Part shown: positions 33,545 through 45,255 of the stretch, in pieces
Layout: the number at the start of each line of letters is the position of its first letter
Numbering within the stretch: position 1 is the first letter of the stretch
Source of the DNA: Epiperipatus broadwayi
Taxonomy: Eukaryota; Onychophora; Udeonychophora; Euonychophora; Peripatidae
Length of the DNA stretch: 64,000 nt
Direction: 5' to 3'
Assembly (NCBI GenBank): GCA_028023455.1
Contig: JAQFVV010000555.1
Location: forward strand, 312,001-376,000
Notes under the pieces: generated by a model
What the model saw: the letters and a program-made list of their open reading frames with translations, nothing else
Database searches by the model: none
What the model was told of the DNA's origin: nothing
Program-made: the position numbers and the translations under genes

Positions 33545-33871
33545 TATATAAACAAAATATTTTGCGGGTGCATCCATGTTAAAAAGTTTTTAAATATTAA
33601 TATTCCCACGTTTCAACTTGGTCACACAAGTCATCCACTGGGTGACAAAAGGTAGAAAGACATTTTTAAAAGCACTACAATCACTGATTTGAATAAATTT
33701 TGAAGTTCCACCAATAGCAAAAATGTTAAATTTAAAAATGTTTTTTTTAAAAAAATCTTTCCAAATAGGAGGAAGTGTGCATGTATCATCTCACTTATTG
33801 ATACAATCTGGCCTTTTAAGTATCTCAATGGCTTCTATAATTTTGCACTGGTAGAGATTATCACATCTGGA
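33545..33871 (-). repeat. PLE-D left arm (native 3' end)
   Basis: Carries the endonuclease C-terminal codons and the 3' UTR on minus. Inverted partner at 35609-35930; shared strings include TCCTCCTATTTGGAAAGAT and GTGTGACCAAGT read on the partner strand. Confidence 0.8.
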
Positions 33872-35470
33872 TATGATCCTATTAATAGAAAAATCAATTT
33901 TATGACGTGAATCTATAGTATGGAGTGAGAGTGCTGATGATGGTGAGTGTTGTTCAACTGCATTAGCATGCTCATCTCTCCTGATACTGATGAAACGATT
34001 ACTCATGCCTATGTAAGAAGCTTTATAATTTTTACATGAGTTTGATAAACACCATGAAATTCAAGAGAGATTGAATCCTTAGGCTTTGTTATTATATTGC
34101 TGATCTTTTGATGAGTAGAAAAAGCTGTATCAATATTATAGCATTTCAGTATATGTCCAATACTGTAAGTAGTTCCTTTTACACATGGAACACAAATCCT
34201 AATAGCTGATTTATTATCTTTTTGTTTTCTATTTTGTCCATTTTGGGCTTGAAATAAGGCTTTTTTTTTATAAATTTGTAATTATAACTAATTGCTAATA
34301 AAACACTATTAATATGATTTATTTCTTTTTTCAGATATAATTATCCAAAAGCTTAATTGCTCTACTTAAAAGAGTTTTGGCTGCAGAAACTATCTGAGTT
34401 TCTTGATGATGAGAATGTAAATGTAAATATCTGTCCGTGTGTGTATTATTTCTGTAAATCGAAAAAGATAAACTATTTGTTGTTCTGGCGACTAGAACAT
34501 CAAAAAAAGGAAGTTTTCCATCAGACTCTGTCTCCATTGTAAATTTAATATGAGAAATGCATATTGGTTAAATGTTAGAAAAAAACCATCTAATTTATTT
34601 TGTCCATGTTGCCATATGACAAAAGTATCATCTATGTATCTGAGCCAAAGGAAAGGTTTTATAAGATGATGATTCTAAAGCATGAGTTTCTATATTTTCC
34701 ATGAATAAATCAGCTATTACTCCTGAGATAGGTGAGCCCATAGGAGTAGCAGAAACTTGTATGTAATGTTGTCCATTGTCCACAAAATATGTGTTCAAGA
34801 GACAATGTTTAATCAATGCAATCATATGGTCTGGTAAATTGCAACATTGTGAGATCACATTTAAAGCTTCATCAATTGGAATGTTTGTAAACAAAGACAC
34901 AACATCAAAACTGACCAGAATGTCATTAGCATTAATTTTTAAACCTTTTAAAACAGAAATAAAATGAAAAGAGTTTTTATGGGATCGTAGGTTTAATGAA
35001 ATCTGATAAATATCTAGCTAAAATATGAGTTTGAGATCCTAATGCACTTACTATTGGATAAAGGGCAGTTTCTGGTTTGTGAATTTTTAGAAGTCCATAA
35101 AATTTTGGACAGACAGAATATTTTTCACAAGAGATTATTTTATTTTTTATCTCTGTTTCAATAGGCAATTTATTAATAATAGCTTTTGCTGTTTTTTCCC
35201 AAGTACGTAGTATGATCTCTTTTTGATAGTATATAAGTTATATCATTAAGCAGATATAAAATATTATTATGGTAAATGTCATGATTCATAACAACTGTGG
35301 AATTATCTTTATCAGCTGGAAGTGCAACAATTGATTTGTCCAATTTTATATTATTTCATGCTTGTCTTTCTTTCTTTGAAATATTATTTTTAGAAAGCTT
35401 AGCTTTTGTAAAAACATTGAAAATCTCTGCTCTAGCCAAATCAGCCAAAGAAGAATCTATTTTATCAAGA
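33630..35470 (-). pseudogene. PLE-D polyprotein: Penelope RT + GIY-YIG endonuclease (frameshifted)
   Basis: In an intact element this protein nicks target DNA and copies the RNA from the nick. Landmarks on minus, in order: KSIVALPADKDNSTVVM (35345-35295), the conserved PLE N-terminal block; PKFYGLLKIHKPE and PIVSALGSQTH (about 35110-35020); SLFTNIPIDEAL (34897-34862), RT motif A; TPMGSPISGVIADLFME (about 34740-34690), motif B; YIDDTFVIW (34638-34612), the catalytic motif, in a different frame; THTDRYLHLHSHH (about 34445-34405). Then GVYQT (about 34050) and YIGMSNRF (about 34010-33985), the GIY and YIG motifs, separated by a frameshift; then RRDEH and the C-terminus to about 33630. At least four frame changes or stops are needed to read it through. 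Confidence 0.88.
34771..34875 (-). repeat. PLE-D internal RT segment, donor of a direct repeat
   Basis: Direct repeat of 35480-35605, sharing GGTCTGGTAAATTGCAACAT. This is the native RT position, between motifs A and B. Confidence 0.75.
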
Positions 35471-35479
35471 GCTAATGCT

Positions 35480-35930
35480 GTCCATTATACACAAAATATG
35501 TGTTCCATTGTACACAAAATATGCATTCAAGAGAAAATGTTTAATCAATGCAATAATATGGTCTGGTAAATTGCAACATTGTGAAATTATATTTAAAGCT
35601 CCATCATTTCCAGATGTGATAATCTCTACCAGTGCAAAATTAGAGAGAGAGATACTTAAAAGGCCAGATTGTATCAATAAGCAAGATGATACATGCAAAC
35701 TTCCTCCTATTTGGAAAGATTTTTTTAAAAAACATTCTTAAATTAAATTTTTTTTCTATTGGTGGAACTTTAATGTTTATTCAGATCAGTGATTGTAGAA
35801 CCTCTAAAACCATCTTTCTACCTTTTATCATCTGGTGAATGACTTGTGTGACCAAGTCAACATGTCGGAATATTAATATTTAAAATTTTTTTAACACAGA
35901 TGAACCCGCAAAATATGTTATTTATATATA
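35480..35930. repeat. PLE-D rearranged 5' end: duplicated RT piece + inverted arm
   Basis: 35480-35605 repeats the RT segment in the same orientation and contains its own 24-bp tandem duplication (TCCATTRTACACAAAATATG units). At about 35609 it switches to the inverted copy of the 3' end. The plus strand of that arm encodes ILKRPDCINKQDD and PPIWKDFFKK, the same C-terminal peptides as the native 3' end. Confidence 0.75.
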
Positions 35931-36549
35931 TTCTTAGGAAGAAATATTTTTTTTACCTAATGCAAGCACAACTAACTGCAAACAACTGAAGCTGGAATGA
36001 TAATAAAATCAGGGGGGGGGGTAAACATATATTTATAAATTTACATGGTTGTTTAGGATTGCTATATACAATGCACACAAACACTTTTATCAATTCCTTT
36101 AATTTCAGACATGTGTGATGAAAACAGACTAAACAAATAAAACTGCTAACCAATTTAATACTCTAATGAATGATTTATATAGTTAAGCACACATTGAATC
36201 ATACACACACATTTACTAATTATTTTAAAATCTCCAGAATCATTACATTAATTATTAAATATAAACTATACATTATATTAAAAAAATATTCTACTTCTTT
36301 TCTAAACTTTCTTTTTTTCTAATAATTTTTTTTCTGTAAAAAATAACATTATTCATAATAAACAACACTTGTTTCTTCTAGTAAAACTTTTTATAAGGGG
36401 AAAAAATAATTTTTACAATTTTAGGCAAACAAGTTTCTATTATCTAAACAAAAAATTCCATGCTATCATATACATAGAAGATATTAATAGAATTAATTTT
36501 TGAAACAAATAAATGTATAAATATAAAATATCTTTTAACTTGGCAATAT
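35931..36549. other. Non-coding AT-rich DNA
   Basis: A G9 run at about 36013. No gene recognised. Confidence 0.5.
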
Positions 36550-37463
36550 ATTTTACCTTAAGCCTCAGGGAGAATACGGTGAAGTGAAATATTTTTTGGA
36601 AAAGTTAAATTTGCTAGATGCCCATCCATGCAATTCAAGGAGAAATGGGATGGTTAAGTTTTCATATGAGAGATGCAAAAAGTAAAATGAAAATGTTTTG
36701 GTAGATTGCAGTTTATGGATAATAAAAGAATAGCTAAAATAGTATTTAATTGGGTTATGAGTAAAGGGCAGGTAACAAAATTAGTGAGAAAGGTAATGCG
36801 GTATGCAAAAGATTTGGATAAAAAAATTATATCAATATATTTGTACAAAAAATGGGATGATTGTGTTAAGAGGATTATTGAGTGTTATAGTAGTAAGGAA
36901 TGGGATAAAAGAATAAATTTATTAATAAAGACTAGGGAGTTAGAGAGATGGAGAAATAGTGTGTAGATTAAAAAGAGTTTAAATATATATAAAAATAAAC
37001 AGAATATTAGGTGTGAGTTAATATATGATAATAGTAAGGAAAGTAGTTTATTATTTAAGGCTCAAACGGGATCTTTAGCTACAAAAGAATATACATGTAA
37101 ATGGAAAAATAGGGGTGATTTATTTTGTAAATTATGTAAGGAAGGAATAGAAAATATTAGGCATTTGTTCATTGAATGTAAATGTTTGAAAACAGAAAGG
37201 GTACATATACTGAAGTTGTGAAAAATAAATATGAAAAGAGTGATTATACAGAAAGTGATTTATTGGTTTTTATGCTGGGTTTGGGAAAAGATAAGGGGGA
37301 TTTAGATATAAAGGTTATAGAGTTGACAAAGATTATGTTGCAGAAATGGGATTTAGAGTGGGGAATGTAAAATAAAGTGTAACAGGTTTATCTGGGCATA
37401 ATTGCTGAGATATTCTTGATTTCGTTTAAGGAGAAGCCATAATACATCACATCACATCACATT
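36550..37463 (+). mobile_element. LINE 3' portion, copy 2
   Basis: 5'-truncated LINE: about 830 bp of C-terminal coding remnant, then a 3' UTR with GGGGAATGTAAAATAAAGT and CTGGGCATAATTGCTGAGA, and a (CATCA)n tail ending about 37463. Its last about 170 bp match 5321-5512, showing a multi-copy family in this genome. Confidence 0.78.
36691..37220 (+). pseudogene. LINE polyprotein C-terminal region
   Basis: The frame opens CFGRLQFMDNKRIAKIVFNW, matching the (W/Y)xGH(V/L)xRMDxxRxxKxxxxW segment that follows RT in many LINEs. Helical basic sequence follows, then a stop. After a frame change come QTGSLATKEYTCKWK and CKLCKEGIENIRHLFIEC, a CxxC...H....C motif typical of LINE C-termini. The stop near 36963 and a shift near 37215 break the frame. 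RT itself is not included. The protein would have acted in target-primed reverse transcription. Confidence 0.75.
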
Positions 37464-38424
37464 TGCTGTTTTTTTAATCTTGTATAGAGAATTTGCCCTA
37501 GTATTTTTTATTGAAATAGAGAACTCAATTTTTGAGATGCAGCTTTTATGGTGGCTATAGCACTTTGTTCGTTATTCAGAAAGTAAAATTGAGAATTTAA
37601 TAACAATGGACTACATACTGAAGAATGAAGTTCATTTCCCAACACTTTAACTGCTGATAGTTTTTACCATGAGTTAATTCTGTACACATCATGGCAAGCA
37701 GGCCAAAATAATATTGTTAAAATGAAGCAGGCACAATGCTAAATAAAAGCATAATGAATCCTATATTACTGATCTGATTTTTGTATAGCATTACTTTTTT
37801 AATTAATTTGCCTACTCATTTACAAATTATTTTTAATTAAAAAAGCCAGTGATTATTTGTTTTAACATTTACAAACTTAGATAAGTCAATAAATATTTCT
37901 ATTCAATCAATTTACCACAATGTTTTTAATCCATTAAGCGAATATTTATTTTCATTTAATAGATTTACCAATCAGTTTTAATTATATAAATATGTATGTT
38001 TAGAGTTAACTCAGAAATATTAAAGCCAGGAACAATGCATAATAAAAGAAAGTTGAATTTATAATAGTCTTAATTAATAAAAAAATGAAATAATTAAGAA
38101 CTGATAAACGGTTAATAGATTAAGTATTGTTCTGGTACTATAAACTTTAAACAGATTTATAATTATTTTAGTTATACTTTATTACAAAGTAACTTAACAC
38201 TGACTAACCTTAATTATAAATACAGACCTTTATCACTATGTGCACATATATACTTTAATTTGGGAAGAATGAAGCAGTAGATGTCTAATCATCATCAAGC
38301 TTCATGCTTTACCATCTATACTAACCTCCTGTAGGGCCTGCAATTCAGACCTCACCATAAATGTATGCCATTCACCCACACTGTATGCATAATAATCCAA
38401 GAAATTAATAAAATTAAAAATATT
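37464..38424. other. Non-coding AT-rich DNA
   Basis: No gene or element recognised. Confidence 0.5.
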
Positions 38425-38489
38425 TAGGAAAGTAAAATAGTAGTGTGCATGATGCATATATATATATATATATATATATGAATCATCCT

Positions 38490-38535
<46 letters not shown>

Positions 38536-38591
38536 AGGAAAGTAAAACAGTAGTGTGCATGATGCATATATATATATATATATATATATAT
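38425..38591. repeat. Duplicated unit with (TA)n, 110-bp offset
   Basis: TAGGAAAGTAAAA(C/T)AGTAG followed by TGTGCATGATGCATATA occurs at 38425 and 38535, each followed by a TA run. Between them CCTATCATATA and its inverted copy TATATGATAGG flank a third TA run (38486-38540). Confidence 0.9.
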
Positions 38592-39168
38592 GAAAAACAA
38601 AAACAAGTTATAATCACGTAACTTGCTATCACTTGTATTTTTGATCAATAGATGGCATTTTACCAAATCCACTGAACAAGTGTATATTTGTTTACATAAA
38701 TGACAAAAGAGTCAGAATTCACTATTTCATTTGCCCACTCTCACATCATCTGATTTTAAGCTAATTTGCTATAAACAGTGAAGGATATATATATATATGA
38801 AGCAATAATTTTATTAATATTTATTGCACGAAAATTAGACATTTTTTATATAATTGTAAATATCTTTATATATATGTAAAAACAAAAAAAAATAGAGGAT
38901 ACTTGAAATACTGAAATGATCTTTATCTAGATTCAGATTATTTTCAGTAAGTAAAATTATAAATCTTAATTAAAATCATAAGAAATTCTTTTGTTATTTC
39001 ATTTGCAAATCTTTAAAAATATCTGAAATGGTATTTCAAGCCTTATCTGTTTTAAAAAAAATTTTGCTAATTAAATATTTTACTAATTAAATATTTATTT
39101 AATCAAAAGATTACAGGGATAGCTGTGGGCAACTAAAATTGCATTATTGGGGGGGGGATTAAAAGGTG
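38592..39168. other. Non-coding AT-rich DNA
   Basis: Nothing recognised; a G9 run at 39150. Confidence 0.5.
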
Positions 39169-39203
39169 TATAAAAAGATCCCATAGTACGAAAGAAGTCA
39201 GTT
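39169..39203 (+). promoter_or_regulatory. Candidate TATA + initiator core promoter (plus strand)
   Basis: TATAAAAAG starts at 39169. TCAGTT (39198-39203) places the initiator A at 39200, 31 bp downstream, the canonical TATA-to-start distance. AATAAA follows at 39247 and a GTGAGT donor-like site at 39338. TATA, initiator and a close poly(A) signal together are also what an LTR (U3-R) would show. No coding sequence follows that I can identify. Confidence 0.4.
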
Positions 39204-39735
39204 ACTTTGAGTTGTTTTGAGTTAATAATTAAACTTTGAGTTAGCTAATAAATTCTTTCAGAATGTTAAGGAAGTTTTCAGATTCAAGAAGTGTTTCCAG
39301 ATCTTAAGAAGTCATCACAAGATCAGCACTATGAAATGTGAGTAACATAATCTTTCACTTTTATCTCATTCTCTCAAAGAACTGTTTGCCTGCTGCAGCC
39401 ATGTTCCATCCATCTGACCAGCTGCACAAGAGAACTGTCTGATCACTGTTCTGACTGCTGACACAACTGATTGACTGCTTATATGCTGAGGTAACCTCAC
39501 TTAATGTAGAGCTGCTTTAATATGTAAATTCCTTTTGAAATTTCTAATAGATGTAGTTAAATCTTTGTATTTTAAATCACATATTAATTTATAAGTTCCT
39601 GATAATTTCACTCTTAAACTCTTTCTCTCTCTGCGTAAACCCATACTAGAATTATGTAATTCTAACTATGCTCCTTGATGCTTAATAAGGTTATATAGCT
39701 TTGTCCAGCTCCACTAAATATTTAACTTATTTTGT
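39204..39735. other. Less AT-rich leader-like stretch, unassigned
   Basis: 39.25-39.52 kb has more G+C than the surroundings, including CTGCTGCAGCC and CAGCTGCACAAG strings. No ORF of note, no primer-binding site and no second LTR copy. Confidence 0.35.
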
Positions 39736-39743
39736 TTAATGTG

Positions 39744-39786
<43 letters not shown>

Positions 39787-39802
39787 TTACACATTAAATA
39801 TA
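39736..39802. repeat. (TA)n-centred palindrome
   Basis: TTTAATGTGTATGTATATA and TATATACTTACACATTAAA are inverted copies with one mismatch around a TA run. The whole segment can fold into one hairpin. Confidence 0.8.
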
Positions 39803-41108
<1,306 letters not shown>

Positions 41109-41288
41109 ATACATGAATGATTTAAATAGTTATAGTTTAAATCATTAGTAGGTGAAATATGGGTATCTTATCCATTCAGTAGTTGAAAAAAGGTTGATGA
41201 CTTAGGCTATGGACAGCATGAGTCAAGTCTATAGCTTCATTTTGCTCCAGGTCTGGTCAACTAGCCAAGGCTGACAATCATGTTTATG

Positions 41289-41375
41289 CTCATCTTTTAT
41301 CTTGTGGAGACTTGAAAAATGCTTGTTTAACCTCATCTTTTACCTGTGGAGGAATTTGAAAAATTGATTAAGTAT
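41289..41375 (-). repeat. 43-bp tandem duplication at LINE C-terminus
   Basis: CTCATCTTTTATCTTGTGGAG and CTCATCTTTTACCTGTGGAG begin two diverged adjacent copies, at 41289 and 41332. Confidence 0.7.
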
Positions 41376-41615
41376 TGAGTCATCACAGCCATGATCAAAT
41401 ATCATAATACACATGGCAGTCCAAATTGAAAAGTTAATGAAAGTGGCCAGTTTTATTTTTCTGAATTGACCCTTGCTAATTGCAGCTTTAAAAGAAATGT
41501 TAGCAGGATCATTGCCATTTATCCAGTCAAATACAAGGTTACAGAGGTAAGTACACAAACCACATTGACTCAGAATGTGGTCAATATACTCCTTCTGTTT
41601 ATTGCATAGGGGCAA
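41340..41615 (-). pseudogene. LINE C-terminal Cys/His segment
   Basis: PLCNKQKEYIDHILSQCGLC gives the CxxxxxxxxxHxxxxC pattern found near the end of many LINE ORF2 proteins, with HILSQC matching the H(L/I)(L/F)xxC core. The frame then runs on to about 41340 without other motifs. Confidence 0.65.
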
Positions 41616-42001
41616 ATGGGTAATGCTGTAATATCTTTAGTAGAGGAGAAAAGCCATGGTGGAGAGAGCTCCAAGAATGACTTTTTATTAAAATATCAAC
41701 AAATTTTGGGCTCAGCTTGATGAATTTTGTTAATTTGGAAAATCAAGACATACTTATAGGGAGTATATTCACGGATTTACTTTTCTCAAGAAACATTAGT
41801 TGATAAACTTCCCAATATGATAATTTTGCCTAAAAATGGAAACCCTATAACTGAAAGTTTTGAGTGGTCACTGTTTTGCAACCAAATACTTCTCCATCTA
41901 GACAGAGGTTAATTAGTACACTAGACCATTTCTATGTGGAAGGGATACTCCATATTGGGATTCTTAAAAATCATTAGTAGCATATTATGAATTTGTTGCA
42001 G

Positions 42002-42259
42002 CTAAAAATCTTCAACAAAGTTAATGTCATTAAGAAGCTTAGGTTTTTGTAATAGGTTAAGGTAGATGACAACAGCTCTGCCTCCCTTACGAGTAAAGCT
42101 GCTCATGATAGAAAAGCTTGCCAGATAGTATATTATTTTGGGCAATACTATAGCATTCAGTAGGGTCACCTTCTCCAACAAGGATAAATAGACTTTAGAT
42201 AGTGATGTTATGATTGATTTAATCTTAGATAATAAAGAAGCTTCAAGATCCCTAATCAT
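42002..42259 (-). pseudogene. LINE RT thumb / post-RT segment
   Basis: KVYLSLLEKVTLLNAIVLPK and IIYYLASF match the LSxxGRxxLxxxVLxxxxxY block that follows the RT palm in LINEs. Same strand and order as the rest of the element. Confidence 0.75.
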
Positions 42260-42269
42260 AATAGTTGGG

Positions 42270-43600
42270 GGAATCTAGGATTAAACCAATAAATTTCTAA
42301 GGGGGAGTTTCAATCCCACCTGGGATTTGCTTGCCTGATAGAATAGACCACATGGCTGATTTTATCTGTGAACAAAATAGTCTTGGAGATCTTCAAGCCT
42401 AGTGAGCTCATACTGAGATGTGAAAAATACCATCACACCATCCTTATAGAAGATGTAGTGAATGATCTACCTCAACATAAGAATGACTATCCCAGGAAAG
42501 GGAGCCTCAATGCTTAGTAGTAATGGGTTCACTTAGGCTGTGAAGAGGAGTGCACTTAAGTGATGAGTCATGCAGAATGGAAACACAGAGCTGTAATCAT
42601 GGAGCCATTTAGACATAAAGAGAGAAAAACACCTCCTGATTATGAAGAAGGTTCTCTATCATCTGGAGGTATACTGAAGGCACTTGGAGTTGCTCCAGTA
42701 CACTAAGTAACACATTGACCTGATGCAATCAAAGACTCCAGCAAAGTCAATTTGAACTGCAACCGGCTGGGACATTCTTCTTCTGTAAATATAATAAACA
42801 AGAAAGTAAAAATGGCCAATGGCATTGGCAGTCAAGCTAATCCTCTTGGCAAATTGATAGGAGAATAATTGACCTAAGATGATGTCTTCAATATTCTCAT
42901 TAATTTGTCCCTCAATGGTAATCACTAGTAAAGGCAACATCAAAATCATTAGTCCCTTGATGGTTTTCACTAGTAAAGGCAACATCAATATCGGCCTATT
43001 GTCTAACTGATGTTGGGCTTCCCATTCCTTAATAAGGGGAACCATGACAGTCAGACACATCCCACCAATTTTGCAGCTGCCATTAGCCAGATGGCCACCA
43101 TTCCATTGATAATAGGGGTGGTAAAGGCATGAAAGGGTATAAGTACAAATTTTGGAATGTCATGCAGGCCAGGCTGAGTCTTATCAGGGAATGATCTTAA
43201 ATTTGAACAGTATTCTAGCTTTGGTGATAATGTGCAGAGCAGAATCCCTATTGATAAAAGCCCTACATATATTGAATACTTCCAGAGACAGAAATTTACT
43301 GGAGTAAAATTCATGCATTCTGGCCACCATGGGATTTTCAGAGTATCGATTACCCTGTACCTCAATTGAGCTAGGGATTTTAGACATTTTGGTAAAGCCC
43401 AGGGCCCATCTCAGATAGCCTCTGGTCCAGCAATGTTGCTTATGAAGATAATGTTGGGCCCTCTTAATAGAGAGATACTCTGCAATGGCTTCCTGTGTAT
43501 GCCTATATTTTGTCTTTATAGCCATATTATTAGAAATATTCTGGGCTTCATAAAGGAGTAAGCTGTGCTTTTTGGCAATGGAGTCCAATTCATGAAACAT
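42270..43600 (-). pseudogene. LINE reverse transcriptase domain (degenerate)
   Basis: A pre-RT linker in two overlapping frames (43600-43184 and 43365-43051) is followed by RPILMLPLLVKTIKGL (RT motif 1, RPIxLLPxxxK type), duplicated in tandem. Then come the AVQIDFAGVFDCI block (motif A) at about 42760-42720, and, after shifts, YKDGVMVFFTSQYELTRLED (42465-42405) where YADDVMVFF is expected. Both the A and the second Asp of the catalytic motif are altered, so this copy is dead. LGLKISKT follows. Confidence 0.78.
42912..43001 (-). repeat. 45-bp tandem duplication within RT coding
   Basis: CACTAGTAAAGGCAACATCA occurs twice 45 bp apart, so the encoded 15-residue block (ILMLPLLVKTIKG type) is present twice in frame. 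Confidence 0.85.
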
Positions 43601-44161
43601 ATGAACTGGACCCTTAGCCTTATTTGTACATTTGTTGATTAAGTATTTAAGAGTATCAGCAAATGTCTTTCAGACACCCTGTGCAGGAAACAAAAGTAAG
43701 CTGTAAATGATTGAAGGCAATATAAGCTTCCGATATCAGCTTGGAAGTAGTAGTGCTCCTAGTAAGCATACGAATTATTCATGGCAGTACATTAACAACC
43801 TGTGAGACAGTTCTCTGGGTGATCCTAACTTCTATAGTGAAGTGGTCAAAGAACACTACATGCCATAGATGAGCTTCAATAATCTATACAAGTGATGGAT
43901 AGAAGAGGACAAGGTCTATGAGTGACCTGTATTTTTGAGTGTAAAATGAAAATGTGATGTGAAAAAAGAATCTATTTCCACTTTCAATTTGCAAGTTTAA
44001 AAATTGCATAAATTTGTTTGACATTGTTTATATATCACCAATGATTAAATTTGGAAAATGATTGATTCTGAGGGTGTAATTTAAAGTGTGAGTAGTCCTG
44101 ATAACTATGTTTGATGCCCTGAATAAATATAAGTTTATCAGATTAAAACAAAACTATTGAT

Positions 44162-44419
44162 TTAAATTGTAGATATTAAACAGTAAGAATCGATGTGCAA
44201 AATTTTAAAGAAAGAAATAGGGAAATTTTTATTGATGATTATTGCAACTCCACATGAAGCAGATAAGTAGGAATAATGGATATAGCATAGGTGATGAATG
44301 AGATCAAGGATGCATGAATCATACCCAAAATTGAGCTTAGTCTCAGATAAACAAAGAATATCAGGGTCTTGGTGATGAACTGCAACATTAAATATTGTAG
44401 ATGATATATTCAATCCCAT
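44162..44419 (-). pseudogene. LINE APE-type endonuclease N-terminal part
   Basis: Starts with GLNISSTIFNVAVHHQDPD, then ILCLSETKL, the conserved (D)ILxLxETxL block containing the catalytic Glu. CGVAIIINKNFPIS follows, corresponding to the GGVAIxV strand. The remaining endonuclease motifs are not readable because the region 43.6-44.16 kb is full of stops. In an active element this domain nicks the target DNA. Confidence 0.72.
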
Positions 44420-44437
44420 GATTCAGAGGCATAGCTT

Positions 44438-45255
44438 TTAAAGAATAGAATCAGAAGAGTCAGGAATGAAGACTGGATCAAAAGTAACATCAAGTTTAGG
44501 AATAGTCTTAGGGATAACTTCAGCATGTGAGGAGGAATAACTAAAATCATCTAGTAATGGGGTGTGTTCAGAACTAAACAAGAAGGGAGAAACTGCAGGA
44601 ATAGATTCAAGGTTTGGATTAACTAGATCAAGTTTCTGAGATGCATCAGATATCACAGAAGTGTGACTGATTTTTTTATTACTAGGACTGAGGGAGGGAG
44701 ACAACTTTTCATGAAGATCAAGACCCCATCAACAGCAAGGCTATAAGTAATGGAAAAGGACTCAGCTAAATTAGGCTTAGCTATACAGTTTTCCTGTTAT
44801 TTTGGGGAAAGTGGAAGGGCCAATGGAGATGACTTTGGGTTACTGACATTTGCCATAGACAAGCCATGCACCTTGACCAGAAAAGAGACATCCATGGATT
44901 GGTCATCAACTATCATCCCAACAAGCTCAGTAGATAAGTTTTTGGAAAATTGCTGAGCACTGGGGTCACAATCTATAGCAAAGCAAAAATCATGTGACTC
45001 ATATCCATGCTCTTAGCACTTAGCAATGTTGTTATATTTGTAATTAGAAATGTGCATGTCAGCACAAGCTTGGAACAAAAGCAATATATCCTTATAGGTG
45101 GCACATTAATGGTATTTACAAGACATATATCTGCACTGGACACATGTGTGGTCTTGGCATTCCATCATGATGTGTCTCCTTTGTCAGCAATAAAAACACT
45201 GGGGAGGAACACCATGAAGTACATGTTAGTTAAAATGTGTATTATATGTATATAA
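44438..45255 (-). pseudogene. LINE ORF1 remnant (zinc-knuckle-like)
   Basis: Starting near 45199 on minus, one frame reads CFYC, then HIMMECQDHTCVQCRYM, then CKYH and CATYKD, a run of Cys/His pairs like the CCHC knuckles of LINE ORF1 nucleic-acid-binding proteins. Stops interrupt it at 45.18 and 45.1 kb. The frame continues as ESHDFCFAIDCDPSAQQFSK and on to about 44770. After a shift, a Ser/Pro-rich segment (44704-44438) leads into the endonuclease. Role by homology: RNA binding in the retrotransposition particle. Confidence 0.5.

Larger units (their letters stand above)
33545..35930 (-). mobile_element. PLE-D: near-complete Penelope-like element with inverted arms
   Basis: Most complete PLE in the window. 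On minus the order is N-terminal motif (about 35340), RT (35170-34330) and GIY-YIG (34060-33790), then the 3' end. The 3' terminal segment (33545-33871) is repeated inverted at 35609-35930 with about 85% identity. Between that inverted arm and the body lies a duplicated RT piece (35480-35605, direct copy of 34771-34875). This fits template switching during target-primed synthesis or a pseudo-LTR arrangement. Frameshifts and stops show it is no longer autonomous. Confidence 0.85.

Noticed and set aside
37321-37350. TTGACAAAGATTATG in the LINE tail as another hammerhead core
   Set aside because: No stem II partner or GAAA at the right distance; it is LINE coding sequence shared with 5.3 kb.
44750-45255. 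Plus-strand ORFs of 68 and 82 codons
   Set aside because: Shadows of the minus-strand LINE ORF1 remnant.
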